A stretch of 12,067 nt of DNA, from NCBI GenBank assembly GCA_023146675.1, contig JAGLBQ010000098.1, positions 1 to 12,067 of the forward strand, read 5' to 3'. Every line of letters begins with the position of its first letter. Position 1 is the stretch's first letter. The notes below the pieces were generated by a model. It saw only the letters and a list, made by a program, of their open reading frames with translations, was not told where the DNA came from and ran no database searches. The position numbers and the translations under genes are program-made. This document shows positions 1 through 6,283 of this stretch, one piece after another. The DNA comes from Cocleimonas sp. GTDB lineage: Bacteria; Pseudomonadota; Gammaproteobacteria; Thiotrichales; Thiotrichaceae.

Positions 1-140
1 CGTACAAAGAAGTTGCAGAGATAATGAAAATACCATTAGGCACGGTTATGTCGCGCTTATCGCGCGCCCGAAAATCACTCCAAACATTAATGAACGGTGA
101 GACGATTTCCTCACAACCTGTATTGAGACGCGTCAAATGA
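1..140 (+). CDS. ECF-family RNA polymerase sigma factor, C-terminal end only (5' end outside window)
   Basis: The reading frame is open from base 3 to the TGA at 138-140 and gives about 45 residues. It begins with a sigma-70 region 4 helix-turn-helix: YKEVAEIMKIPLGTVMSRLSRA. The pattern A-EI----GTV-SRL-RAR is the classic ECF sigma recognition helix, which contacts the -35 element of target promoters. The tail after the helix is short, as usual in ECF sigma factors. Its stop overlaps the start of the next gene (ATGA at 137-140), and that gene encodes a membrane anti-sigma factor. This is the standard sigma/anti-sigma operon layout and supports the assignment. The ECF subgroup and the target regulon cannot be told because region 2 lies upstream of the window. 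Confidence 0.9.
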   Translation, partial: YKEVAEIMKIPLGTVMSRLSRARKSLQTLMNGETISSQPVLRRVK

Positions 141-958
141 ACAATAAAACAATTGAAATTCAAGAAGATGATTTACACGCTTATGTTGATAATCAACTCT
201 CTGTAGAAAAAATCGAAGCCGTTGAAGCATTAATGCGAAAAGATCCCGCCATTGCACAGCAAGTAGATCAATGGCAACAACAGAATAAAGCAATTACCGC
301 GTTGTTTTCTAATGATGAATCTCTACCTGTTCCTGAGAAACTAAAACTCAAAAATATAATGTCAGAAGCAAAAAAAAATAAACCCAATACGTATAAAATA
401 CCTTGGTTTTATTCAATGGCGGCCTCCTTATTCCTGCTAGTTATAGGAGGCACGCTGGGCTGGTTTGCACACGGTTTATCACAGCCTCTAACAAAAAATA
501 CCACAAATTTTGTAAACTCCGCCATTTCAGCACATCAAGTGTATACCGTTGAAGTTTTACATCCTGTTGAAGTCAATGCGGATAAACAAAAACATTTAGT
601 TGCATGGTTATCAAAGCGTATTAACCACTCCCTAGCTGTACCTAATTTAGAAGAGTATGGATATGACTTTCTCGGTGGAAGATTATTATCAATGCGAAAG
701 GGCAAGGCTGCGGCGCAATTGATGTTTGAGAATAATGAAGGTAAACGCGTAACACTTCTGGTTTCTAAAAACCAAAGCTATCGTGATCAAGCATTACATT
801 TAAAAAATATTGATAATATAAATGCTTATTATTGGATGGATTCAAAGGTTGCTTACTCTATAACAGGTGAAATGAACTCTAGTGCATTGCGTAAGTTATC
901 AAAATCTGTTTACCAACAATTAAATGTAAAACTATCTGCGAAATTAGCTAGCTTATAA
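137..958 (+). CDS. Membrane-spanning anti-sigma factor of the RsiW/RskA-like type (COG5662)
   Basis: This 273-residue protein probably holds the preceding ECF sigma factor inactive at the inner membrane until a signal triggers release. Residues 1-60 are the presumed cytoplasmic sigma-binding part, starting with a DDLHAYVDNQL motif typical of these proteins. Residues 90-112 form one hydrophobic helix (WFYSMAASLFLLVIGGTLGW). Residues 113-273 would be periplasmic and contain the YGYDFLGGRLLSM segment that recurs in this family. There is no cysteine anywhere, so the zinc-binding HxxxCxxC of ZAS-type anti-sigma factors is absent. The start codon overlaps the sigma gene's stop and has no Shine-Dalgarno, which suggests translational coupling. 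It converges with the nuclease gene, leaving only 35 bp between the stops and no clear terminator there. The family is fairly certain; the inducing signal is unknown. Confidence 0.85.
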   Translation: MNNKTIEIQEDDLHAYVDNQLSVEKIEAVEALMRKDPAIAQQVDQWQQQNKAITALFSNDESLPVPEKLKLKNIMSEAKKNKPNTYKIPWFYSMAASLFLLVIGGTLGWFAHGLSQPLTKNTTNFVNSAISAHQVYTVEVLHPVEVNADKQKHLVAWLSKRINHSLAVPNLEEYGYDFLGGRLLSMRKGKAAAQLMFENNEGKRVTLLVSKNQSYRDQALHLKNIDNINAYYWMDSKVAYSITGEMNSSALRKLSKSVYQQLNVKLSAKLASL

Positions 959-993
959 GCCTTTGTTAAATTAGTACAAAACACCCACTAACA

Positions 994-2592
994 CTAAACC
1001 TCATCTAGCAGCCATAGCTGGTTTTCATATCCCCGTACTTTTTTATGGTAGCTAACGACTCTTGTACCCTCTTTAGTCTTTTTATAGGCAACATCAAGTA
1101 CATTTTGTGTTGCTCTATTTTGAATAAAATACCAGTGTGAATTATCCTCAAGCGCAACGAGCTTCCATTCTTGATGATCATTGGAACGTCGTTTTCTGGT
1201 TGCCAAACCTATTTTAGCACCATCTTTTTTATCTTCCCCCTTAACTTCAAGCACTTGGTTTGTACCCGTTTTCTGGATAAAAATAAAGCCCTCTTGTTTA
1301 TTTGTAGGAATCAACTGCCATGACTGCGTGTTAATTATATTTTTTTCCGTTGTAATCACTGTTTGCTTATCATCATCCAGACTTAATAACTTGTTAACTA
1401 ACTGTGGCTGTAGGTAATACACTTCATTAGCCTTAATTGCATTAGATAGAATCCCCTTTCTAGCTTTACTTACCTTGGTGGTTTTCTTTTTAGTTTGTTG
1501 AGATTGGTTTGATTTTTTCTGAGTTTTATTGAGCTCTTTCACTTTTTTATTTCTACGTCGATACCACCCTATAACGGCTACCGTTAGTAATAAGAGAAGA
1601 TTCACAATCCAAGCAGGCAAATATCCATAGAGAAAAGCAAAAATCGGCGCTAATTCTGTTTTAATCTCCGCAAATGTTTCACCAGCCCTACTATCAACAA
1701 TATCACCTTGTTTTAGTTTTTTATAATGGGTGATATAGAGATTCTCATCCCCCTGCACTTTTTTAAGGCGCTTATTTTTCTCGTACTCCCATGCATCAAC
1801 AGGGTCTAGATTATTCCAAGCTATAAACAGTTGCTTTTGTTGATTACTAATCTTTAGATCATATTTATCCACCATAAAAAAATAGGTGCGGGCAATATCT
1901 CCAAAAACAGATTTAGGCGGTTCAGCCATACGCTGTGCAAAAGAAACCTCCATATCAGGCTTGCCATATAAACGCTGTTCGCCTGAGATCATGCCATATT
2001 TATAATTGCTGCGATCACCATTAATCTCACCAATCGCAGGGACAAGATTATGCATATCGGCTTCCATCTGCTTAAAAGTTGCGTTGCTATTGCGGCAGTT
2101 TAAACGCCCTCCCTGCTGCCAGCAGCGTAATTGATGACCGAACAGCCAAGCAGGAACCACATGTTCCCACTCAATACGCTGTGAACGGTTTTTATTTTTA
2201 CGATATTTAAAGCCGCAACTGCTATGAATTGGAATGAGTTTCTTGCCGACAGTTTTATAACGGCAACCGCTATAGAAAGCAATGGGATGCTTAGGATAAA
2301 CCTGAGTTGCTAACAGGCGTTTAGATTTACTAAAGGAGTAGGCTTCGCGCGTTAAACCCTGAATTTCAGGATCAATAGTGGCAATATCTTCTTCAAAAAT
2401 ATCGCCATTTTGCTCTAGATAATAGATTCTATTATCGTTTGTTATTGACTGTAGCAACTCACCCGACTGCAAGTCATTGAAAACACCCGTGTCACCGCTA
2501 CTAAAAAACGCTTGTGGTTTGTAGTCTTCTGCATGGCTAGGAATCGATAACAATAAAAGGCAAAGAAGAAAAATGATTTTATGGAGATGCAT
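994..2592 (-). CDS. Exported endonuclease I (EndA/Vvn-type) fused to a transmembrane helix and a ricin-type beta-trefoil
   Basis: This 532-residue protein has three parts. Residues 1-21 are a signal peptide, probably cut after SHA. Residues about 95-300 match endonuclease I, a non-specific periplasmic or secreted DNase. The catalytic block IEWEHVVPAW gives E143 and H144, and MHNLVPAIGEINGDRSN supplies the metal-binding N182. In Vvn these positions are Glu79, His80 and Asn127. Cys110, 126, 157 and 166 could form two disulfides, which fits export. Residues about 324-343 are a hydrophobic helix followed by RRR and a very lysine-rich linker to about 380. Residues 387-532 carry QxW motifs at 423, 474 and 525, spaced exactly 51 residues apart, the hallmark of a three-fold ricin B-like trefoil. 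Ordinary EndA proteins are about 230 residues and lack the last two parts. By the positive-inside rule the trefoil would sit in the cytoplasm, which is odd for a lectin. No strong ribosome binding site precedes the ATG. Confidence 0.88.
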   Translation of the reverse strand: MHLHKIIFLLCLLLLSIPSHAEDYKPQAFFSSGDTGVFNDLQSGELLQSITNDNRIYYLEQNGDIFEEDIATIDPEIQGLTREAYSFSKSKRLLATQVYPKHPIAFYSGCRYKTVGKKLIPIHSSCGFKYRKNKNRSQRIEWEHVVPAWLFGHQLRCWQQGGRLNCRNSNATFKQMEADMHNLVPAIGEINGDRSNYKYGMISGEQRLYGKPDMEVSFAQRMAEPPKSVFGDIARTYFFMVDKYDLKISNQQKQLFIAWNNLDPVDAWEYEKNKRLKKVQGDENLYITHYKKLKQGDIVDSRAGETFAEIKTELAPIFAFLYGYLPAWIVNLLLLLTVAVIGWYRRRNKKVKELNKTQKKSNQSQQTKKKTTKVSKARKGILSNAIKANEVYYLQPQLVNKLLSLDDDKQTVITTEKNIINTQSWQLIPTNKQEGFIFIQKTGTNQVLEVKGEDKKDGAKIGLATRKRRSNDHQEWKLVALEDNSHWYFIQNRATQNVLDVAYKKTKEGTRVVSYHKKVRGYENQLWLLDEV

Positions 2593-2612
2593 AATAGGTC
2601 TTTTAGAAATGA

Positions 2613-2661
2613 AATATTAGGTAGTGGGTCATTTCTGTGAAATGACCCACTACCTAATATT
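2613..2661 (-). terminator. Perfect 23-bp hairpin between lipoprotein and nuclease genes (terminator or attenuator)
   Basis: Arms 2613-2635 and 2639-2661 are exact reverse complements with a 3-nt loop (tgt). Read on the - strand, the hairpin begins 2 nt after the lipoprotein stop and ends 20 nt before the nuclease start, so it fills most of the 71-bp gap. It is followed on that strand by TTTCATTTCT, a broken T-tract, so termination is plausible but may be leaky. No promoter can fit between the hairpin and the nuclease ATG. The nuclease is therefore probably expressed by readthrough, or from a promoter inside the upstream gene. Confidence 0.7.
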
Positions 2662-2663
2662 GT

Positions 2664-3584
2664 TTAGCCCGCTATCAAAGAACGCTTATAAGTTCTGGTT
2701 CGATTTTTCCATCCTGCTAGCCAACGTTTTTCATTATTAGCCTTTGGTGAATTTCTCACACGTCTTTCCAATACAGCCTCCGTTGCCCGAGAAAATTCAT
2801 CGAGTGCCTGCGCACCTGCTTCAACAGGCTGCATTTCTTGTAATGCCTGCAATAATCCCCAGCCCTTATTATTATAGCGTTCACTGGCTTTCGTCCCTTT
2901 ACCTTTGAAATTAATATAATCCATTAAGGGATACCAACCACCTTTGGTATGCGCTAAGGCATTATAGTTTGCAATAATTCTCTTACGATCTTGTGGTGGT
3001 GCAAGTTTTACTATTTCTGGAATGGATTCATGGATGCGGTCAAAAAAGAATTGTGTTTGTAGCTCTTTGGTATTCAGTAATAACATTTTTAACTGGCGAA
3101 ATTCTTTATCATTTTTAGCGTGTTCAAAGGTTACTTTGTTCTTCCATGGTGCTCCTGTGTGTCGCGCTGCTGCTAGCCATGACGGTATCTCTACCTTGTT
3201 TTTTGCAAAGTAATCAATCATTGCAGGGAATGTTTCATCAAAGCGTTTAGATTCTCCTGCGGGATACCAGATAAAATGCCCTATTCCCACCGATGCAAAA
3301 TTTTCACCCGCTGCCCATATCATTAATTTGTCTGGGTTCGATGATGCTTCATTTAGATAAATTTTATCGCTAATAATACGCAACTCATAAGCAGAAAGAC
3401 GTGGACGCTCTACACCTTTTGGATAGTGAATAACACGTGGCGGTTTTACCGTGATAGCTGCAGGAGCTTCGATAATCTCAGGAGGCTTAACCACAACCGT
3501 TAATGGTGGTGCTGGACGTGACTGACAAGCTGATAAAACAATGACTACTACACTAGCAAAGGTAGCAAGTTGCAAGACTTTCAT
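2664..3584 (-). CDS. Uncharacterised lipoprotein with a possible lysozyme-like domain
   Basis: This 306-residue protein starts with a lipoprotein signal: hydrophobic residues 7-17 and the lipobox LSAC, with the lipidated cysteine at 20. Residue 21 is Gln rather than Asp, so Lol sorting would favour the outer membrane. A proline-rich spacer (residues 24-57) tethers the folded part. Conserved-looking segments are GENFASVGIGHFIWYP (93-108), TKGGWYPLMDYINFKGKG (213-230) and ERYNNKGWGLLQAL (235-248). The mix of an acidic residue in NEAS (78-81), a GIGH turn and the NNKGWGLLQAL helix recalls lysozyme/transglycosylase-like folds. That is a resemblance seen by eye, not a demonstrated homology, and no function is claimed. 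AAGGGGAAG just upstream of the ATG is a good ribosome binding site. The gene ends directly at a long hairpin and has the same orientation as the nuclease gene. Confidence 0.72.
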   Translation of the reverse strand: MKVLQLATFASVVVIVLSACQSRPAPPLTVVVKPPEIIEAPAAITVKPPRVIHYPKGVERPRLSAYELRIISDKIYLNEASSNPDKLMIWAAGENFASVGIGHFIWYPAGESKRFDETFPAMIDYFAKNKVEIPSWLAAARHTGAPWKNKVTFEHAKNDKEFRQLKMLLLNTKELQTQFFFDRIHESIPEIVKLAPPQDRKRIIANYNALAHTKGGWYPLMDYINFKGKGTKASERYNNKGWGLLQALQEMQPVEAGAQALDEFSRATEAVLERRVRNSPKANNEKRWLAGWKNRTRTYKRSLIAG

Positions 3585-3635
3585 GATCTTCCCCTTAATT
3601 AGAAGGTTGGTTCTAACATTCAGAGAACCACTAAG

Positions 3636-3663
3636 ATTCTAAAAAATTAGCCGACTAGAACAA
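3636..3663 (-). promoter_or_regulatory. Putative sigma-70 promoter of the lipoprotein gene
   Basis: On the - strand, TTGTTC (3663-3658) and TAGAAT (3641-3636) are separated by 16 bp and would start a transcript near base 3629, about 45 nt before the lipoprotein ATG. A small inverted repeat, TGGTTCT/AGAACCA (3608-3614/3624-3630), would fall in the 5' leader. The match is moderate and untested. Confidence 0.35.
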
Positions 3664-3724
3664 CCCTTTATTATTTGTATGAATTATTGGATAAAGAATG
3701 TGATTATCAGCTCAAAATCTGTTC

Positions 3725-4315
3725 TTAGTCAAATAAAACATTGCTAGTTTTTTCTCCTAACATTTCTTTTTTCAAACTTTGCTGTGCGGGTCGATTAGAC
3801 AGCCAGATACCAAAGAGTGCTTTTTTAAAGGGAAGGGATTTAATTGTCGTCAACACTTTACTATTTTTAATAACCTGAGTACCTGTCGTTGGCGTATAAA
3901 CAAAATCAAACTCATCACCTTTAACTATTTTCTGCTTAAATGCAGACATAAACTGATTTATCTGTGGATGTAATGCTGCCATTTTTCCACTTGTTGCGTT
4001 ATGAAAACCTTCTCTCGTTGCTGTAATCATTTTTTCTGAGGTAATAAACCTTGAGATAATTTTCAAACGAATTGCCATTACCTCATTTGACTGCACTATC
4101 TTATTAGCATTAGCATTCTTTGCTTTTAAATAAAGCCCGCCTGCATATAAAGTTAGTACAAATTTAGTCCGCACTCCCGCACCATTTAACAACAATGTTT
4201 TACCCGAAACCTCCATTTTATCAGGCAGAGTAACACCACCCGCCGTATAAGCAATGGCATTTACAGAACTCATCAACAAACAGAATAAGACAATAAAATA
4301 GCTAATAATACGCAT
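3725..4315 (-). CDS. Exported chalcone isomerase-like domain protein
   Basis: The 196-residue product begins MRIISYFIVLFCLLMSSVNA, a clear Sec signal peptide probably cut after the ANA/IA region. Next comes GVTLPDKMEVSGKTLLLNGA and then VRTKFVLTLYAGGLYLKAK. The pattern of GV-LP, LNGAG-R-K and LYAGGLYL is typical of the bacterial chalcone isomerase-like family (Chalcone_3). These proteins share the plant enzyme's fold, but most have no known catalytic activity, and fatty-acid or hydrophobic ligand binding is often suggested. The start at 4315 is preferred over an upstream in-frame ATG at 4339 because GGAGG lies 6 nt before it and the signal peptide then begins correctly. It is the first gene of a same-strand run (this gene, lipoprotein, nuclease), but a 140-bp gap with its own promoter-like sequence argues against one operon. 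Confidence 0.82.
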   Translation of the reverse strand: MRIISYFIVLFCLLMSSVNAIAYTAGGVTLPDKMEVSGKTLLLNGAGVRTKFVLTLYAGGLYLKAKNANANKIVQSNEVMAIRLKIISRFITSEKMITATREGFHNATSGKMAALHPQINQFMSAFKQKIVKGDEFDFVYTPTTGTQVIKNSKVLTTIKSLPFKKALFGIWLSNRPAQQSLKKEMLGEKTSNVLFD

Positions 4316-4509
4316 GCAAAACCTCCAATAATGAGACATTTAAGTATAGACCAGCAATGTAAAGTTATTCTGGAGAATAATTTATTATGCGCTTATTTGC
4401 TCACATTTATAGAAGAACAAGCCAACAAAATATAGCAGCACCACTCACGAAGAAAAGCCCACCTCCTATCGATAAATTACATTAATAGTCCCGATATAAT
4501 AAAAACCAC

Positions 4510-4539
4510 TTGCAAAATATTAGCTATTGGTAATATACT
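4510..4539 (+). promoter_or_regulatory. Sigma-70-like promoter for the candidate small RNA
   Basis: TTGCAA (4510-4515) and TATACT (4534-4539) are separated by 18 bp and match the -35 and -10 consensus at four and five positions. Transcription would begin near base 4546. No + strand protein gene follows for more than 1 kb, but an intrinsic terminator lies about 80 bp downstream, so the promoter and terminator bracket a short non-coding transcript. Confidence 0.5.
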
Positions 4540-4545
4540 AAGACT

Positions 4546-4653
4546 GTCTACACAGTTACCAGCAATTGCAAATGGGTATTTTCAATTGTCTTAGTGTGTA
4601 GGTTTCATACCCTCCTAGCGGTTGGCGCCTTTTTCGAAAGGCGTCCTTTTTTT
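4546..4653 (+). ncRNA. Candidate structured small RNA, about 108 nt, with an anti-Shine-Dalgarno-like stretch
   Basis: No known RNA family is recognised. The stretch lies between a promoter-like sequence and a strong + strand terminator, inside a 413-bp gap with no convincing protein gene. CTACACA (4548-4554) pairs with TGTGTAG (4595-4601). Nested inside, CAATTG (4563-4568) pairs with CAATTG (4583-4588), topped by AAAT/ATTT (4570-4573/4578-4581) around a GGGT tetraloop. The following region, 4602-4623, is single-stranded in this fold and contains CCCTCCT (4610-4616), complementary to ribosome binding sites. ATACCC (4607-4612) can also pair with GGGTAT (4574-4579) in the hairpin, offering an alternative fold that would mask part of that stretch. 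This architecture suggests a trans-acting regulatory RNA. Expression and targets are inferred only. Confidence 0.5.
4624..4653 (+). terminator. Strong rho-independent terminator on the + strand
   Basis: A 9-bp stem (4624-4632 with 4637-4645, one G-U pair) is capped by a TTCG tetraloop and followed by C and seven T residues (4647-4653). The T-run exists only on the + strand side, so it ends a + strand transcript. It does not serve the - strand DUF4124 gene whose stop lies at 4729. This direction is the main support for a separate + strand RNA here. Confidence 0.85.
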
Positions 4654-4728
4654 GCCCGCAATAAACGCACCCGCGCTTTAATACCTTCTAATAAATCTTT
4701 AATTACGGTGTATGTTTACGACTGGTAC

Positions 4729-5517
4729 TTACCTTACCATAATCGCCTTTTGAAGTTTCTTGAATATTTTTGATATATCCATACTAGCATTGCCTTTAGA
4801 GACTGTCTTCAATTCCTTCTCAAGCTTTTTACTAAGTGCCTTTTCTGCAACTGCTTCCTTTAAGTTCTCGGATACTTTCAAAGTATCTACACCACCATCA
4901 GCTAATTTCTTCTTTAAAACCAAGCTGTCAAAACGTCCTAGATCTGTTGTAAAGCGCTCTTCTAACTTGTCTAACTCGATAATATTCTCTGTAATTGCCT
5001 GTTGATACACTTTCAAACCATCCAACATATCATCTATTTTTTTCAAAATCGTTTGCTTAAAGGCTGGGTTTTTCATTTTTTCATGCTTTATTTCTGTTTT
5101 AGCTAAACGAGCTGAAAGTATCTGATGGCGCTCTTTCAATGATTTTGTCGCTCCTTTTGACATGATTATTTTACTTTTAAAAACACTAATTAGCTCTTCA
5201 CGCGTGGAGTAAATAGCAAGTAATTGTTCATCCTGCATTTTCTTTAATGCGCTTACCTTATCCCTTTTTTGTTTTTCTTTATATTCCTCTATACGTTGCT
5301 GTCTTATCGTTTCTATTTCTTTTATCTGCACTAATGACAGTCGTTTCTTCTTACGCAAGCCTCTTTGGTTTAATTCTATATGTCCATGCTTAGCCGCAAC
5401 AGGTGGTATTTTATCAGAGTAGAATACATTTCCTTTGTCATCAACCCAGCGGTATAAACCTGCATAGGCTGAGCATGACAACAGCAGACTTATTATGATT
5501 ATGGAAAATTTTTTCAT
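4729..5517 (-). CDS. Periplasmic DUF4124 protein with long coiled coil
   Basis: The 262-residue product starts with a signal peptide (MKKFSIIIISLLLSCSAYA, probably cut after AYA at 19). Next comes a short DUF4124 domain, GLYRWVDDKGNVFYSDKIPP (20-39), a small beta module common in proteobacterial envelope proteins and often called a GlyTrp or SH3-like cap. The rest is charged and heptad-rich: two predicted coiled-coil stretches at about 62-110 and 120-190, then a lysine-rich tail. A Cys at 15 lies inside the signal peptide, but no proper lipobox with downstream spacing is evident, so a soluble periplasmic protein is likelier. No enzymatic motif is visible. It is divergent from pyrE, and a TATAAT on the - strand (5543-5538) could be its -10 box. 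No ribosome binding site is obvious. The function is unknown; a structural or scaffolding role is a guess. Confidence 0.75.
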   Translation of the reverse strand: MKKFSIIIISLLLSCSAYAGLYRWVDDKGNVFYSDKIPPVAAKHGHIELNQRGLRKKKRLSLVQIKEIETIRQQRIEEYKEKQKRDKVSALKKMQDEQLLAIYSTREELISVFKSKIIMSKGATKSLKERHQILSARLAKTEIKHEKMKNPAFKQTILKKIDDMLDGLKVYQQAITENIIELDKLEERFTTDLGRFDSLVLKKKLADGGVDTLKVSENLKEAVAEKALSKKLEKELKTVSKGNASMDISKIFKKLQKAIMVR

Positions 5518-5582
5518 TATGTATTTAGACTATTTTTATTATAATAACGAAACTGATAACTTTTCAGACTATCACAATTTAA

Positions 5583-5611
5583 TTTTCAACACGTTTTTTA
5601 TCCGATAAGAT
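5583..5611 (+). promoter_or_regulatory. Weak putative promoter of pyrE
   Basis: TTTTCA (5583-5588) and TAAGAT (5606-5611) are 17 bp apart, each matching the sigma-70 consensus at four of six positions. Transcription would begin about 20 nt before the pyrE ATG. No leader-peptide attenuator like that of enteric pyrE is visible in this short leader. Confidence 0.3.
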
Positions 5612-5638
5612 GCATTTAACCAGCAGACTATAAATACT

Positions 5639-6283
5639 ATGAAACCCTATCAAAAAGAATTTCTTAACTTTGCAATCGATAACAATGTATTGCGCTTTGG
5701 CGAAGTAACGTTAAAATCAGGACGATTAAGCCCCTATTTTTTCAATTTTGGATTATTTCAAACAGGCTCTGCACTCGCTCGTTTAGGCGATTACTATGCG
5801 CAAGCTATCGTAGATTCTGGCATCAAGTTTGATATGCTTTTTGGTCCCGCTTATAAAGGAATCCCACTAGTTTCTGTTATTGCTGCAACCTTGTATGAAA
5901 AGCATGGCATTGATTACGCTTATGCCTACAACCGCAAAGAAGTCAAAGATCATGGCGAAGGAGGCAATATTGTTGGCGCGCCCTTGGAAGGTCGTGTATT
6001 GATTGTCGATGATGTGATTAGCGCAGGAACAGCCTGCCGTGAAGCAGCACAGATAGTTGAAGATAATGGTGCAACATTAGCAGGCATTGCCATTTCACTA
6101 GACCGCCAAGAAAAAGGACAAGGGGAGAAGTCAGCGGTACAAGAAGTTGAAGAAAGCTATCGTATTGAAGTCATTAATATTATTGGACTAGAAGATGTCA
6201 TTGAACATATCAAAGCAAGTATTAATAATGATGCGTTGATTGCCCAAATTGATGCTTATCGCAAACGCTATGGGGTAATTTAA
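5639..6283 (+). CDS. pyrE: Orotate phosphoribosyltransferase
   Basis: PyrE transfers ribose-5-phosphate from PRPP to orotate to make OMP, the fifth step of UMP synthesis in the cytoplasm. The 214-residue length matches E. coli PyrE (213). Visible family motifs are LKSGRLSPYFFNFGLF (25-40), GPAYKGIPL (69-77), the catalytic loop YNRKEVKDHGEGG (97-109) with its conserved lysines, and the PRPP-binding signature VLIVDDVISAGTA (120-132). All key residues are present, so the enzyme should be active. There is no clear Shine-Dalgarno before the ATG. Its stop overlaps the stop of the convergent comEC gene by 4 bp, so neither gene can have a downstream terminator outside the other's coding sequence. In Pseudomonas a DUF4124 gene also lies near pyrE, together with crc; crc is not seen here. 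Confidence 0.97.
   Translation: MKPYQKEFLNFAIDNNVLRFGEVTLKSGRLSPYFFNFGLFQTGSALARLGDYYAQAIVDSGIKFDMLFGPAYKGIPLVSVIAATLYEKHGIDYAYAYNRKEVKDHGEGGNIVGAPLEGRVLIVDDVISAGTACREAAQIVEDNGATLAGIAISLDRQEKGQGEKSAVQEVEESYRIEVINIIGLEDVIEHIKASINNDALIAQIDAYRKRYGVI

Noticed and set aside
961..980. TTTGT...ACAAA as a terminator of the anti-sigma gene
   Set aside because: Only 5 bp of weak pairing and no T-run; not distinguishable from chance.
4316..4339. Upstream ATG (MSHYWRFC) as the start of the chalcone isomerase-like protein
   Set aside because: It has no ribosome binding site, and it puts WRFC in front of a normal signal peptide. The GGAGG lies between this ATG and the ATG at 4315, supporting the shorter form.
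4387..4485. 32-codon + strand ORF beginning MRLFAHIYRR with GGAG 11 nt upstream
   Set aside because: Spacing from the SD-like sequence is long, composition is unremarkable, no similarity is recognised, and its end falls upstream of the candidate sRNA promoter. Probably chance in AT-rich DNA.
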